The translations under genes and the position numbers were made by a program. Below the pieces are notes generated by a model, which saw nothing but the letters and a program-made list of their open reading frames with translations, had not been told where the DNA came from and made no database searches. From the NCBI GenBank assembly GCA_019096155.1, contig JAHCVI010000003.1, positions 2,666,001 through 2,730,000 of the forward strand: DNA of 64,000 nt, in the 5' to 3' direction. Each line of letters begins with the position of its first letter. Position 1 is the first letter of the stretch. This document shows, piece by piece, positions 46,601-57,673 of the stretch. The DNA comes from Staphylotrichum longicolle. Lineage: Eukaryota; Ascomycota; Sordariomycetes; Sordariales; Chaetomiaceae.

Positions 46601-49491
46601 GAAACTTTGCTTTTGGCCGAGAGGGCAATGACGTGGGTGTTACCGCGAGGATCTGGCTGGTTGCCCAACTCTCGCACCGGCCCCTCTTCGACCAGGATCG
46701 TGGTGTTGCCCCCGGCAGCGCTGAAGTTGTTGATGGCAGCGATGCGTTTTCTATCCGGTCGACGGACCCACGGAGTCTTTGCCCACGGAATATTCAGGTT
46801 TCTCTTGTCGAGATCTTTGGGGAAGTTGGGGTTGATGGTCGTCTTGACGCCCACATGAGGCGGGATAGCCTCCTTTTCGAACATGAGCAGGACTTTGAGT
46901 AGCGCGGTGACGCCGGCAACAGCCTCACCATGTCCGACGCTCGCTTTCACCGCGCCAATGTAGAGGGGTTGCTTGGAACTGCGTCGATTGCCGGTAGCCG
47001 GCGCATACACGCTCGCGACCGACTGGATCTCCTCGCGATCGCCGGCCTGTGTCCCAGTTCCATGCATCTCAACGTAGCTCACGTCGAGAGGGTTGACGCC
47101 GGCAGCCGCAAGGACTCTATTTGAGAGATATGCCTGGGAGCCTGCATGCGGATGCGTAATGGAGACGGCTTCGGCTGAGTGGTTGGTGCCCGCACCGAGG
47201 ATGACGCCGATGATGTTGTCGTTGTCTGCTTCGGCATCCTCCAGACGCTTGAGGACGATGGATCCAATACCGTCGGCCCGGCAGTAGCCGTCTGCCTCAG
47301 CATCCCATGTCTTGCAGGCGTTGGGCGTCTTGGACAGGAAGTGTCCGTGACTGAGGCCGGCGAAGGCGTCCGAGTTGGTGAGCACGTTCATGCCTCCTGC
47401 AACGACCGTGTCTGTCTCGCCATTCCACAAGGACGTGCAGGCCGCCTACATTGGACTTGTTAGCAAGAAGTGCAGCGGCTGGTCATTCCGGAGTGCGCGG
47501 TCTTGAGTTTCGGGGTCGGGCGTCCGGAGTGAGGAGTTGGGGTCAGGGGCTCAGTGGGTCAGGGCTGGAGTAAACAAACCTGAATGGTGGCCAAGCTCGA
47601 CGAACACGCAGTGTCAATGCTGAAACTGGGGCCCGAAAACTTGAAGAAGTAGTTGATGCGGCCGGGACCAAACGCTCTGCACCCGCCAGGGATGAAGTAG
47701 GTGCTGATCTCTTGGGCCGTGTTCACTTCACGGTAGTCGTCGCTGGCCTGGCCATAAAAGGTTCCAATCCGGTGCAAGTTCGTCGCGGCAGTCCTGTTGG
47801 CCACATAACCTGCTCGCTCCAGGGCCTCATATGCCGTGACGAGAGCCAAGCGCTGCATGGGATCTGTCTGCTGCGCTTCGCGCGGGGACATGTTGAAGAA
47901 AGGCGCGTCGAACAGGCCTGGTTCATCGATGAAGCAGCCGTAGGGCGTGTGGCTCGCGTTGACCCTTTTTCCGGCAGGATCGTAGTGCGTGTCAACGTCG
48001 AATCTGTCAGCAGGAATCTTGCGGTGGACGTCCAGACCTTTTTCCAAGAGCTCCCAGAACTTATTCGTGTCGGTTGCGCCGCTGGGCATCCGGCACGACA
48101 TGCCCACGATGGCAATCTTGGATTGCTGGCTGCCTCGTGGTGAGATAGAATTGACGGGGGTCTCAGTTACCCAGGAGACCAGATCGGTTGTCGCAGTATC
48201 GACCTGAGGTAGACTCGGCTTGACCGCGGCAGTGAGGTCGTGGATGGGCAAGGAGATGCGGAAGGCTTGCAGTTGAAGCTGGACGACTCCCAGGCTGGAA
48301 GCCCCTTCGAGCACGCCCTGGACGACCTTGTCCCATTGGATGACTCCTGTTAGAATTTCTTTGATGATATTCTCGAGGAGGCTTGAGGCATCGGGTGCCG
48401 GGAAAGGGCGGCCACTGCTGGTGGAGAGCACGGGGATGATGGGCGTAAACCTGGAAGTGCTCAACTTGGAAGCACTGACTCGGACCACCTCTCTCGTGTG
48501 TGCTTCGTTGTAGATGTGTGGAGCGTGGCAGAGACCTCCATACACCGGCAACGCAATTGACTTGGTGTCCCGAAAGAAGTCAGAGATGAGAAAGACACGC
48601 TTCAGCCTCCCTGGTGGCCCGCTGACAGTCACCGAGGTTCTGCTGAAGGCGCTGATGAAGATCTTGCTTGCTGCAGGCGTGTTCTAATGTATCATGTTAG
48701 TGCTCACAATCTTAAGGGAAGGCAAAAGAAGGAGACATGCATCTTTCGCGTGAATGTCATTCAGCTCCTTCTGGACCCTGTCAGGGGTAACATCCGGAAT
48801 CACATAAGCCCACGTATCCGGCGTGCCAGAGTCAGAGACCGTTGGTTCCCGCGGCTGGAGATTCTGGGAGACTTCATCAACGAGAACGCCAAGACGAAAA
48901 GCCGTGCGAACCACCTCGGCGCCGGCAATCGGAAGATCCACGATGTTGGGTGACAGCGAGACGGCCACAGTGGCAAGCAAGCCAATGCCCAAGCCAGCCA
49001 AATAGCTACTGGCCACGTCCACACTGTACGTATCAGGATTCCTCTCATAGTATCTGTCGTAACATGGTCAGTTCGTAGTGTTTGGAAGTTAGACGTGAGT
49101 TGGAGATGTCGTTGTCACCGACATACCCTATGAAAGTGGCGAGTTCAACGGCGGAAAGCAGCACGCCGTCTATGGACCCGGAAAGCTGACCGCGGCGCAA
49201 CTCCGGGTAGTCTGCAAACTCAAAGATGGTTTGGAAAGCAGGAAGTAGGGATCTGAGTTCTGTGGGCAGTCGGCGGATCTCCTCGCGGACCGCCAGTGTC
49301 GCCTCGGCAATGAAGGTGGCCAGGAGGGGGTGAGCCCGGTCCTTGCTATGGTTCCACAACCGTCGGAGGAGATGATGCAGATTGTCGTGGGGGAACTCAT
49401 TGCTAAAGTAAGTCAATCTCAGACGACCAAAGTCCCCCTGAGAGCCGGTGGAGGGCGTGAAGTTGATGTTATTGTCGGATGGGGACGACAT
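43688..49491 (-). CDS. Non-reducing polyketide synthase, SAT-KS-AT-PT-ACP (atrochrysone carboxylic acid synthase type)
   Basis: Five exons: 49127-49491, 48737-49053, 47580-48670, 45073-47445 and 43688-44978; about 1,812 residues once two one-base slips in the last exon are allowed for. SAT (1-380) has GLGIG where GXCXG is usual and keeps the histidine in GLCHAPHIY. KS (about 411-830) has Cys in DTACSSSLATIQ (583) and His in EMHGTGT and SVGHGEA. AT (about 945-1260) has VVVGHSLGEY (Ser 1038). PT starts at HKMNGCGVV, and one ACP has GIDSL (Ser about 1771). It ends with no thioesterase or reductase. This is the group V layout, which makes octaketides and relies on a separate metallo-beta-lactamase thioesterase, present next door. 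The intron after residue 227 uses a weak GTCTCC donor. The product class is inferred, not proven. Confidence 0.92.
44851..44908 (-). other. Two one-base frame slips in the PKS product-template region
   Basis: After KKLKPNAKLPP the expected PT sequence continues in a second frame (FNVANLEVLKGLVAQK, about 44900-44860) and then in a third (NTKTPQPIRVSIS). Each step equals one missing base: one near the CTCCTT run at 44900 and one in the run of four A (minus strand) at about 44855. No splice sites fit. Confidence 0.65.
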
Positions 49492-50083
49492 TGCTGCGAA
49501 ATCCTCGCCGTTGAGGGCCGGTAACAAGTCGAAGTGATGAAAGGAAGCAAGAGAGGACTTGGGGAACAGACCTAAGGAGCAGAAAAGACTTGGAGTAGAT
49601 GCCAGTGGGGTAGCTTGGGGTTTATGTTGAATCACTTTCGCCCTTCATCTTCCTTCTAAACCGAATGGGGGAAGTTGCAACGGGAAAGGATACGACAGTC
49701 TTCCCGCTGCATCCCGCGTCGAGCTCTCAATCAGCGGCTAGGAGGAAGCAATGGTAGTCTCGGCCCTGCCAGCTTCACGGGCCAAATGGGGTCGGAATTG
49801 CGCAGGAGCCCCATCTCTCTTCCCTCGTTGTAGCCGGGGTCTTGGCTTGCCTGTCCCAGTGATCGTCGGTCCGACAAGCACGGGGGTCGCAAGCTTCGGG
49901 TTCCTAGATATCAAGGATTGATCCCGGTCGATAGGCTGCCCTTGTTTAATTCTCCGAGAGGGCGGATATCTGACTTGGCATCATCACGCCTTATGCAAGA
50001 CCGCACCCCCGTGCCTCGTTCTTCGGCTTTTTGCCTCATCGACAGAGCACGCGTTAGAGTATCGCAACCGTGCCCATCTTAAC
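49492..50083. promoter_or_regulatory. Divergent promoter of the PKS and the thioesterase gene
   Basis: A 592-bp spacer between the PKS (leftward) and the metallo-beta-lactamase thioesterase (rightward), the two genes that must act together. It contains the palindrome at 49865-49875. A shared control region would fit co-regulation by the Zn2Cys6 protein of the cluster. Confidence 0.5.
49865..49875. promoter_or_regulatory. GTCGG-T-CCGAC palindrome, candidate Zn2Cys6 binding site
   Basis: Two perfect 5-bp arms around one base form CGG-N1-CCG, the inverted-triplet pattern bound by Zn2Cys6 dimers. It lies near the middle of the PKS/thioesterase promoter. No binding data. Confidence 0.35.
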
Positions 50084-51094
50084 ATGGGCCAAGGCGGTTA
50101 CAAGCAGATCAACAAGGCGCTCAACGTCTGCGCCTTCGAAGACTACCTCGATTCTCAGGTGGCGAACCTGCCAAAGCTGAACGATGTTGAGCAAATCAGC
50201 CCCCGGGTACTTCGAATCCTGGGTCAGAATGAAGGAAAGGCACGCCAGCCATAGCCTGCCTCTAGTTTTTCCATTTACTGACTGAGATATCCCCTCTAGT
50301 TCACACTCCAAGGGACAAACACATACATCATCGGAACGGGCCGTGCAAGGCTTATCATTGACACCGGCCAAGGAATACCCGAATGGGCGGATCTAATCGA
50401 GGCAACACTGGCCGCCTCCTCCATCACTTTGTCGCATGTCCTCCTTACCCACTGGCACGGAGACCACACCGGAGGCGTGCCCGACCTGCTTCGCCTCTAC
50501 CCGCGCCTTTCCGACTCGATCTACAAACACACGCCGGCGAAGGACCAACAAGCCATTGCGGACGGCCAAGTCTTCCGCGTCGAGGGCGCAACTGTGCGAG
50601 CAGTGCACGCCCCCGGCCACTCCCATGACCACATGTGCTTCATCCTCGAGGAGGAGAACGCCATGTTCACCGGAGACAACGTGCTCGGCCACGGCTCGGC
50701 CGCCGTTGAGATCCTGCCCACATGGATGCAGTCTTTGCGCGTCATGCAGTCGCACAACTGCGCCACCGGGTACCCGGCACACGGCGAGGTAATCCGGAAC
50801 CTCCCCGGCAAGATTCATCTGGAGCTCCAGGTCAAGGAACGGCGGGAGGAGAGGGTGCTGAGGGCGCTGGCTCGTGTCAGGCATGACCAGAGGAGTGCCG
50901 CCCCGTCTGCCAAGGGTAGTGTCACGGTGCGGCAGCTGGTGACCGTCATGTACGGGGAGCAGATGGACCCACAGGTGAGGGAGAAGGCTATTGAGCCGTT
51001 TACGGACGAGGTTCTACGGAAACTGGCTGGGGATGGCAAGGTTGCGTTTGAGCTAAAGGCGGGGCAGAGGAAGTGGTTTGCTCTGTTTGCTTGA
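50084..51094 (+). CDS. Metallo-beta-lactamase-type thioesterase (atrochrysone carboxyl ACP thioesterase type)
   Basis: Exons 50084-50239 and 50300-51094 give 316 residues, the family size. The metal-binding motif THWHGDHTGG (HxHxDH) follows the strand RLIIDTGQGIPEWADLI. Later ligand segments are AVHAPGHSHDHMCF, FTGDNVLGHGSA and CATGYPAHGEVI. These enzymes hydrolyse the polyketide from the ACP of TE-less group V synthases. The divergent gene next door is exactly such a synthase, so the assignment is firm. The 60-bp intron begins with GC instead of GT (AAG|GCACGC...CTAG, branch CTGAC). The join gives GQNEGKFTLQGTNTY, matching the family, and any GT alternative runs into a stop at once. Confidence 0.9.
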
Positions 51095-51247
51095 GACGGT
51101 CTGGCTTTCCCTTCCAGGTTTACGGAGGTCTAGAACCTGATTGGTGCCAGTAGGATAGACCAAATCACGTTCCCATGTTCACAGCACCCGTCTGGTATGC
51201 CGCCGTTTCCGAACCTTGTTGCTCACCATCGGAGTGACCGATTTTAT

Positions 51248-51256
51248 CGGGATCCG
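51248..51256. promoter_or_regulatory. CGG-GAT-CCG site upstream of the anthrone oxygenase
   Basis: CGGGATCCG, an inverted CGG pair with a 3-bp gap, lies 178 bp before the start at 51434. The same nine bases occur upstream of the methyltransferase (52188-52196). Confidence 0.35.
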
Positions 51257-51433
51257 GCCAAGGTGGAACGCCCATCTTCATGTTGCAAGCAATGATTGGA
51301 CCCTGATTGCGCAAAGCCGGGGTTGGGGAGACAATAACTCTGTAAGCTTTAGCCACCGTGCCTGCTTTTCTCGTTGCGATCATCCGCCGTCTCGTTATTT
51401 GGCCGTACAATCTTATTCGTAAGCTCCACCAAC

Positions 51434-52060
51434 ATGGGACGCAATACAAGATTCTCCAATGTGGGAGCCCAGACAACAGCCGTAATCTCGGGGTCCTTTC
51501 TAGCTGGTAAGAACGCAGCCTTCCCCGTCCAGGTTCTGCCTGGTGCGTCTGTTGTTCAATTCAAAGCCCAAGAACTGACATAAACAGGGGCCATGATGGG
51601 ACTCTCTCTCATTGCGATTCCGGTTCTTGTCGATGTCAACCCCGACCCAGCGCACCTTGTCCGTCAGTGGGCGAGGCTTTATGGATACGGCATTCAGTAC
51701 ATGCCGGCGGGTGCCATTGGGACAACTCTTCTCTACGGCTACGCAGCAGTTACCAACCTTCGTCTTAACCGGCCATGGCTCATCTACGCATCTGCCGCTG
51801 CGGCGACAATGGGCATTGTGCCTTTCACCTGGTTTGTCATGGCGCCCACGAACAACCTCCTGTTTGGACTCAACGCTTTGACTGGCGGTGCAAAAGATCT
51901 GGCCGAGGTGCATGAGCTGATTGCAAAATGGCGCTGGCTGCATGTCTTTCGATCTCTGCTTCCGCTGGTGGGCGCAGCGCTGGGGCTTTCCGGGAGCTTG
52001 GAGGAGCTGTCTCGGGAACCAAGTGTCTTGGATGCTATCAGGGGTCAGGAGAGTGAATAG
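51434..52060 (+). CDS. DUF1772 anthrone oxygenase
   Basis: Exons 51434-51506 and 51588-52060 (intron 81 bp, donor GTAAGA) give 181 residues. The protein is a small membrane-associated one of the DUF1772 family. It has hydrophobic stretches around MMGLSLIAIPVLVDV, the segment with YGYGIQYMPAGAIGTTLLYGYAAV, WLIYASAAAATMGIVPFTWFVM, and a last one near WRWLHVFRSLLPLVGAALGLSG. PTNNLL is typical of the family. Relatives in emodin, geodin, trypacidin and endocrocin clusters oxidise an anthrone (emodin or endocrocin anthrone) at C-10 to the anthraquinone. Its position directly after the thioesterase supports the same role here. The promoter carries a CGG-N3-CCG site. Confidence 0.88.
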
Positions 52061-52187
52061 CCTCAATGGAAAACATATTCGTTGATCCGCATTGCATCTG
52101 CCTATGGCCCCCACTTAGACACCTAAAATATCATTGAACCGGAGCGGGTTTTTGCTTGACACTTTGGCACAGTCCGACACAAAGGGT

Positions 52188-52196
52188 CGGGATCCG
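52188..52196. promoter_or_regulatory. CGG-GAT-CCG site upstream of the methyltransferase
   Basis: Same nine bases as at 51248-51256, here 207 bp before the start at 52403 and within the phrase TCGGGATCCGA. Confidence 0.35.
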
Positions 52197-52402
52197 AGCT
52201 GCCTTCTATTTTTGTTCATTGCAAGTTGGGGTTGCATTTCGGGAGGCGAGAATATCAACTTCTCGTTTAACAACGGGGCTTATTATACTCTCGGCCTTGA
52301 AATCAAACCGTGCCACGCCAGAATTTCTCTTGTCCTCACTAGAATCCTTGCTCTTCTCATTTCCATCATAGGTTCTCAGCCACATAGTTACCTTCCAACG
52401 AC

Positions 52403-53323
52403 ATGGGTTCCAACAACATCTTTGCCCGTGACGAAGCTTTCTGGAACAACTACCTCAAGGGCCGACCAACCGCGCCCGAGGCCTTCTTCAGCCGCATCTT
52501 CCGTTACCACGAGGGGAAAGGCGGCCGGTTCGGCACTGTTCACGACGCAGGCGCGGGGAATGCGCCATACGGACACAAGCTGCGGTCACGATTCGATACA
52601 GTCATCATTTCCGACATCACCCCTGAAAATGTACGGCTCGCCCAAGACCGCCTCGGGACAGACGGTTTCCGCTACCGGCCTGGGGCTCGAATCGAGGACG
52701 CGGCAGACATAATTCCCGGCAGCGTCGATCTCGTCTTTGCCACCAACGTCTTGCACTTTGCAGATCAAGAGGCAGCGCTACAAGCCGTCGCAGCGCAGCT
52801 GAAGCCTGGGGGAACCTTGGTCGTAGGGGCCTTTGGCTCCGCGCGCTTCCGCGATGCTAAGGTGCAAGATGCATGGGCTCGCATCATGCATCAGGCTGGT
52901 CGGGCCTTGCTCAAGCACGCGGACGACCCGGCGCAGACGCAGAAGGTGATGGAGCGCAGCTCCGGGTTTTACAATGTCGCCCCGCTGGACGGGCGTCTCT
53001 TTGAGCCCGGAGCAAGGCGGATTCATCTCAACATGGGGGAGGGTGGCTTGACGTCGCTGGTTCCGCCTGAGGTCACGGCGAGCGCTGAGCCGAACTACAC
53101 GGGCCCAAACGACATCGAGGTGTGGGAGGATGAAGAGGGGTGGAGTGTCCAGACGGATTTGGATGGCATCAGGTCTCACTTTGCGTCGTTCCCCTTTTCG
53201 ACCCTGGATCCGTCCGCTTACGAAGCGTTATGGGAGGAACTGCGAGGCCTCGATGTTTTCAAAGGTGGACGAGTCGTTGAGGCGTATTTCCCAGCCACTA
53301 TTATTCTTGCCACGCGACGATAG
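52403..53323 (+). CDS. SAM-dependent class I methyltransferase
   Basis: Single-exon gene of 306 residues. The Rossmann SAM-binding motifs are visible: motif I VHDAGAGNAPYG (about residues 45-56), the acidic residue after strand 2 in VIISDITPENV, motif II SVDLVFATNVLHFAD and motif III LKPGGTLVVGAFG. The N-terminus (ARDEAFWNNYLKGRP) and the C-terminal Trp/Asp-rich part resemble trans-aconitate-type methyltransferases found in anthraquinone clusters. The likely job is O-methylation of a phenol or carboxyl of the polyketide, but substrate and position cannot be read from sequence. It lies 342 bp after the anthrone oxygenase on the same strand, with the shared CGG-N3-CCG site in between. Confidence 0.88.
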   Translation: MGSNNIFARDEAFWNNYLKGRPTAPEAFFSRIFRYHEGKGGRFGTVHDAGAGNAPYGHKLRSRFDTVIISDITPENVRLAQDRLGTDGFRYRPGARIEDAADIIPGSVDLVFATNVLHFADQEAALQAVAAQLKPGGTLVVGAFGSARFRDAKVQDAWARIMHQAGRALLKHADDPAQTQKVMERSSGFYNVAPLDGRLFEPGARRIHLNMGEGGLTSLVPPEVTASAEPNYTGPNDIEVWEDEEGWSVQTDLDGIRSHFASFPFSTLDPSAYEALWEELRGLDVFKGGRVVEAYFPATIILATRR

Positions 53324-54232
53324 ACGAGGTACACGCAATTGCCCTTGTTCCATCATCCTCGCAAGCGTTCTTCGTTGACAGCCCAATACAATCTTTCCTC
53401 GTGCCGAGTTCGGTCCGTGCCCGGGTCATCATCACCGTTGCAATCACCGCATTCCGCAAGAGGTACCTTAGTCATGGGTCCTTGGATGGGGATCAGGCAA
53501 ATTCAATGAATCTTGACGCCATTCACGGCCGGGCAGCTTGTGCCGAATTCCCATGTGCCTTACAAGCTGCCGGCATCCGAACATGCTTGCGGACATTGGT
53601 AAGCGACTGTGCTGTTTGTTGGATAATTCAAATCCTTTCGGAGCCCAGCAATCCTCCGATCTTTCGGGCCCCGAGGATTTCACCCCCTCTTCCATTGTAC
53701 GTCGGGCTGGTCGAGGGGAGAGGGGGTGTCTGACCCGGATCAAAATTTCCTTTTTTGGAAAAAATATGGAGGGTTTGGCTTGCACAATAGCGCCATGGCG
53801 TCAGCCTGTGGGCTCCCGCCAGTGCAGGTCACTGCTCAGGGGTCGGATCGCGTGCCTGCTGCAGGTGCCAGGGAGTGGGTTGCCCGGATTGGAGCTCAAC
53901 GCAACCCAAGAGCGTGCCCAAGACTCCGCGAGCCTCATCCTTCCTGATATCACGTTGTGGATGAATTGCGCTTCACCCCAGCTGCGCCGACATTCTGCTA
54001 GTATTGGCTTAGTCCAAGCCCCTGAGCACGCTGCGATGGGGGTAGGCTGCTCGGCGGACACCGACACAGCCCAAGTCGTAAAGTTCCCAGTGAAGAGATG
54101 TAGAGGATGTTCATGAGTTTAAAATGTCCCAGTCCGCTGGTTCAGGAGATGAAGTTGTCTTGCATGAGACCCTGACTTATCCGCCGTCGCCCCTTGCAGT
54201 GTTGCACTCACCACCGGGAACCAATCAGTGCG
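53324..54232. other. Spacer upstream of the multicopper oxidase
   Basis: A 909-bp region with the methyltransferase 3' end and the oxidase promoter. TCGGCGGACACCGA (about 54051-54064) is a loose inverted TCGG/CCGA pair. No gene is supported. Confidence 0.35.
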
Positions 54233-56605
54233 ATGAAGCTCCCTTATCAACTGCATCTTTGGGTGCTCCTTGCGTGGACTGGCCTTGGTCTTGCAGATGA
54301 GCCCGAGTCAGAGGGTGAGTTAATATGCGTGCATTCTATGACCAGACCGCTGATTCGCTCGATGAACCTGTAGTCACAGAGTATCCCAACCTTGGCGTGC
54401 CCTTCCTCTTCACGGAAGACCCTGTGACCGTACGTTCGCCCCGCCTTGCCTTGCCCTGCCGTTCTGCTTCGAATAGGGACCAACGCTCATACGATGGGAT
54501 GCAGCCTCTGCCGCACGGCTCGCCGTGGGGTCTTGTAAACACGGACGCGACTCTTGCTAAACGATCCAATCCATGTGAGTTCCTACGTCTGCAACAGCTC
54601 GATTCGGGTCCCAGCAGCTAACGGTGTGCCAGGGGGTAAGGTTTCTTCACACAATTGCTGTCTTGCTGATCCTGGTCGTGCTGATGCAGTTGTTTAGAGA
54701 GTAAGTGGTAGCCCACTAGTGATGCTCATCTGGTGCGCATTCTGAGCTAACAACGACTCACAGTTCCTCCTGTCACTGGGTACGTGGCCCTGGCCATCTG
54801 AATCACCGGGCCCGTTTCCCGCACACTAACCACCACTTGCAGTGTCATTCGTCGCTATGACTTTACCATTTCACGCAAGACCATTGCCCCAGATGGATAT
54901 CAGAAGAGCTCGATCCTCATCAACGGCCAATTTCCGGGCCCTCTGATTGAGGCGAATTGGTATGCTTTGCAGCGAACTTGGTTTGTTTGCGGTGCACTGA
55001 CGGCTTCACAAGGGGCGACACAATTCAAGTCAAGGTCACCAACAACATCACGGGGCCGGAGGATGGCACGGCGCTTCACTGGCACGGTCTCTTGCAGAAG
55101 GGGACGCCGTGGCAGGATGGCGTTCCGGGCATCACCCAGTGCCCCATCGCCCCTGGCAAGACGTTCACATACTCCTTCATTGCCGACACATACGGCACAA
55201 CATGGTATCATTCGCACTTTTCGTCCCAATACGCTGACGGCGCCTTCGGCCCCCTCATCATCCACGGCCCCAAGACCGCACCCTACGACGTTGGTAAGTG
55301 AAACTCACAGGGGGAACTTTTGGATGGGGCAGGGGAAACACACAGCAGCTGACTCCATACCAGATCTTGGCCCGATCCTGCTCACGGACTACTACCACAG
55401 GAACCACAGCGATGTCAACACGGCCATTTTCAACTCGGACTTCAATATCGTGGCCGTTCCCGCTGTCAACACCCTCATCAACGGCCGCAACAACTTCAAC
55501 TGTTCTTTAAAAGCTCCCGGCGACGACACTCCATGCATCAGCAATGCCGGGCTCGCCAAGTTTAAGTTTCAGCGTGGCAAGAAGCATCGTCTCAGGATCA
55601 TCAACGCCGGCGCCAGCGCCCTGCACACCTTTTCAGTCGACGGCCACAATCTGACAGTCATTGCCAATGACTTTGTTCCTGTCGTCCCATATAATACGCA
55701 GTGTAAGTGCGCTGGCTACCTTTTTATGGTGCCCTATGGATGATTAACCAGACCACCCTCCAGATCTCAAGCTTGGAGTCGGCCAGCGGACAGATGTCAT
55801 CGTCGAAACTGGCCCGAATGAGAATACCCCATTCTTCATCCGCACCCAGAGCCCGGACAGACCTTGTGCCAACACGATCCAACCCAACGCCAGTGCCATT
55901 GCCTACTTTGACAACGCAAACGTCGTGCCGACAACGACTCCGTGGCCCTCCTTCACCGCCTCGATCCAAAACTGCGAGAACGAGCCCCTGGAGAGGACGG
56001 TGCCCCTGTTCCCGTGGAGACTACCGACACCCCCGGCGGTTACTCACACGTACTACATGACGCTGGTTCAGAACGAGACCGGGTCGTTCCTCTTTCGGTT
56101 CAACAACTCGGCCTTTCGCGTCAACTTCAACCACCCGATCCTGCTCCTCTCCAACCTGGGCAACAACTCGTACCCGTACGACCCGCAGTGGAATGTCAAC
56201 AACCTTGGGAGCGCCGCCTCGGTCCGCTTCGTCATCTACAACCACAACGAGCGCTCGCACCCCATGCATCTCCACGGGCACAACTACTTTGTCGAAGCCA
56301 TCGGCCACGACGGCGAGATCTGGAACGGCACCGTCGTGCGGCCGAACAACCCGCAGAGGCGCGATGTCCAGATCGTGCCGGCCGGGGGTTACATGGTCAT
56401 CTCGTTCGAGACGGACAATCCCGGCGCTTGGGTCTTCCACTGCCACGTTGCGTGGCACGTCGGCACGGGCCTGTCGGCAACCTTCCTGGAGCGTCCGGAT
56501 CTGATCAGGAACTACCACATCCCCAACACGGTAGCGCAGACATGCAGGGACTGGTGGGCGTACACTAACACGACGGTCGTGAACCAGATTGACTCGGGGC
56601 TGTGA
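54233..56605 (+). CDS. Secreted laccase-like multicopper oxidase with micro-exons
   Basis: About 602 residues in ten exons: 54233-54314, 54374-54429, 54505-54574, 54633-54635, 54698-54700, 54764-54779, 54843-54959, 55013-55293, 55364-55702 and 55764-56605. The start is a signal peptide (MKLPYQLHLWVLLAWTGLGLA); a Lys-Arg site follows (LAKRSNP). All four copper motifs are intact: HWHGLLQKGTPWQDG, WYHSHFSSQYADG, HPMHLHGHNYFVE and FHCHVAWHVGTGLS (type 1 copper Cys; Leu at the axial position). Many N-glycosylation sites occur. The protein resembles ascomycete laccases and the dihydrogeodin oxidase group, which couple phenols in anthraquinone-derived pathways. It would act on the product of the neighbouring genes. 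Exons 4 and 5 are 3 nt each. A single 189-bp intron replacing them would also keep frame and drop two residues. Confidence 0.9.
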
Positions 56606-57673
56606 GAGGACACCGAAGGCGCAGGAGGCAGCTCACCCAGACCGTGAACAGGAGGAACATCTTCTCTTTGGTTTCCAGTTGAATTGCGCATGTTTGCACA
56701 ATTCCTGCCGTGACGGGACGGGAAGAGAAAATTCAGTTCAATCGGTGAACACCACGTAAGGTCCTAGCTCATACTTTTTTAGAAATGAAAGGGCTCGGCA
56801 AAGTGATCTCAGGTCTATCCTGGCGCCCATGTGAACATGAGATCTAGTCCTGGCAGCCCCCGAGTCTATACAAGCGCGGTATCTGCAGTGCAGAGTGAGA
56901 ACCTTCAACGCTCTCTCGATGTCACAACATCCTCTGCGCACATTGTGAGCCCCGAACTGGTGAAGTCGTCAAATTGGTGATCCAATCCTGTCATCTCTGA
57001 TGATGTTTACGACATTCAAGTCCTGGTCAGAGATACGGCCAGTCTCGCAAGGTGCATCCGGTGCGGGGGAGGAAGCTTGACTGCGGTCCAACCATGTCAG
57101 CCAACCGATCGGTCACTCCCCGACGTGAGCAGACCGTTTGAGCAGGACAACAAGCTTTCTTCCGTACTGCAGGGACCGCAGACGAGATCCTCCCCGGATC
57201 GCGTGCTGTTTCGTCAGCCAATCATGATGCCCATCAGCCGCCTTTCCCACTTACATAATGTGACAAATCCATGGGAGTGCATTGCTTAATCCGGACCCCG
57301 GAAGACGTGAGACCCCCCCCCCTGGATCTGAGAAACTCATCTGGGCCCAGAGACGCAACTGATTAATCAATTCCTTGCCCTGATTACGTATGCTTTGTCA
57401 TCGACGATGGGGACTACCATGACGAAACTCGGTCACTGAACTTCCGTCCGCCGGCTGTCGGGCACACACAGGATCTCTTTGTTCATCCCTTTGTTGACTC
57501 CGATCAAGTCCGACGTTTATACGGGCAAAAAACACACCCCTCAAAGCAATACTAATAACCCCCTTTCTCCTTGCCACCGTGCCTCTACTCCCAATTTGCC
57601 AGCACCTCTCAGCCTCTCAGCGCGCACTTACAGAAGCCAATCTTCACACATCAGCTCCTCGTCACCCCTCACC
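56606..57673. other. Spacer between multicopper oxidase and GST
   Basis: About 1.07 kb. It contains the palindrome ACCGATCGGT (about 57103-57112), a C run near 57306 and TTTATACG (about 57516) as a weak TATA candidate for the GST gene. No gene is supported. Confidence 0.4.
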
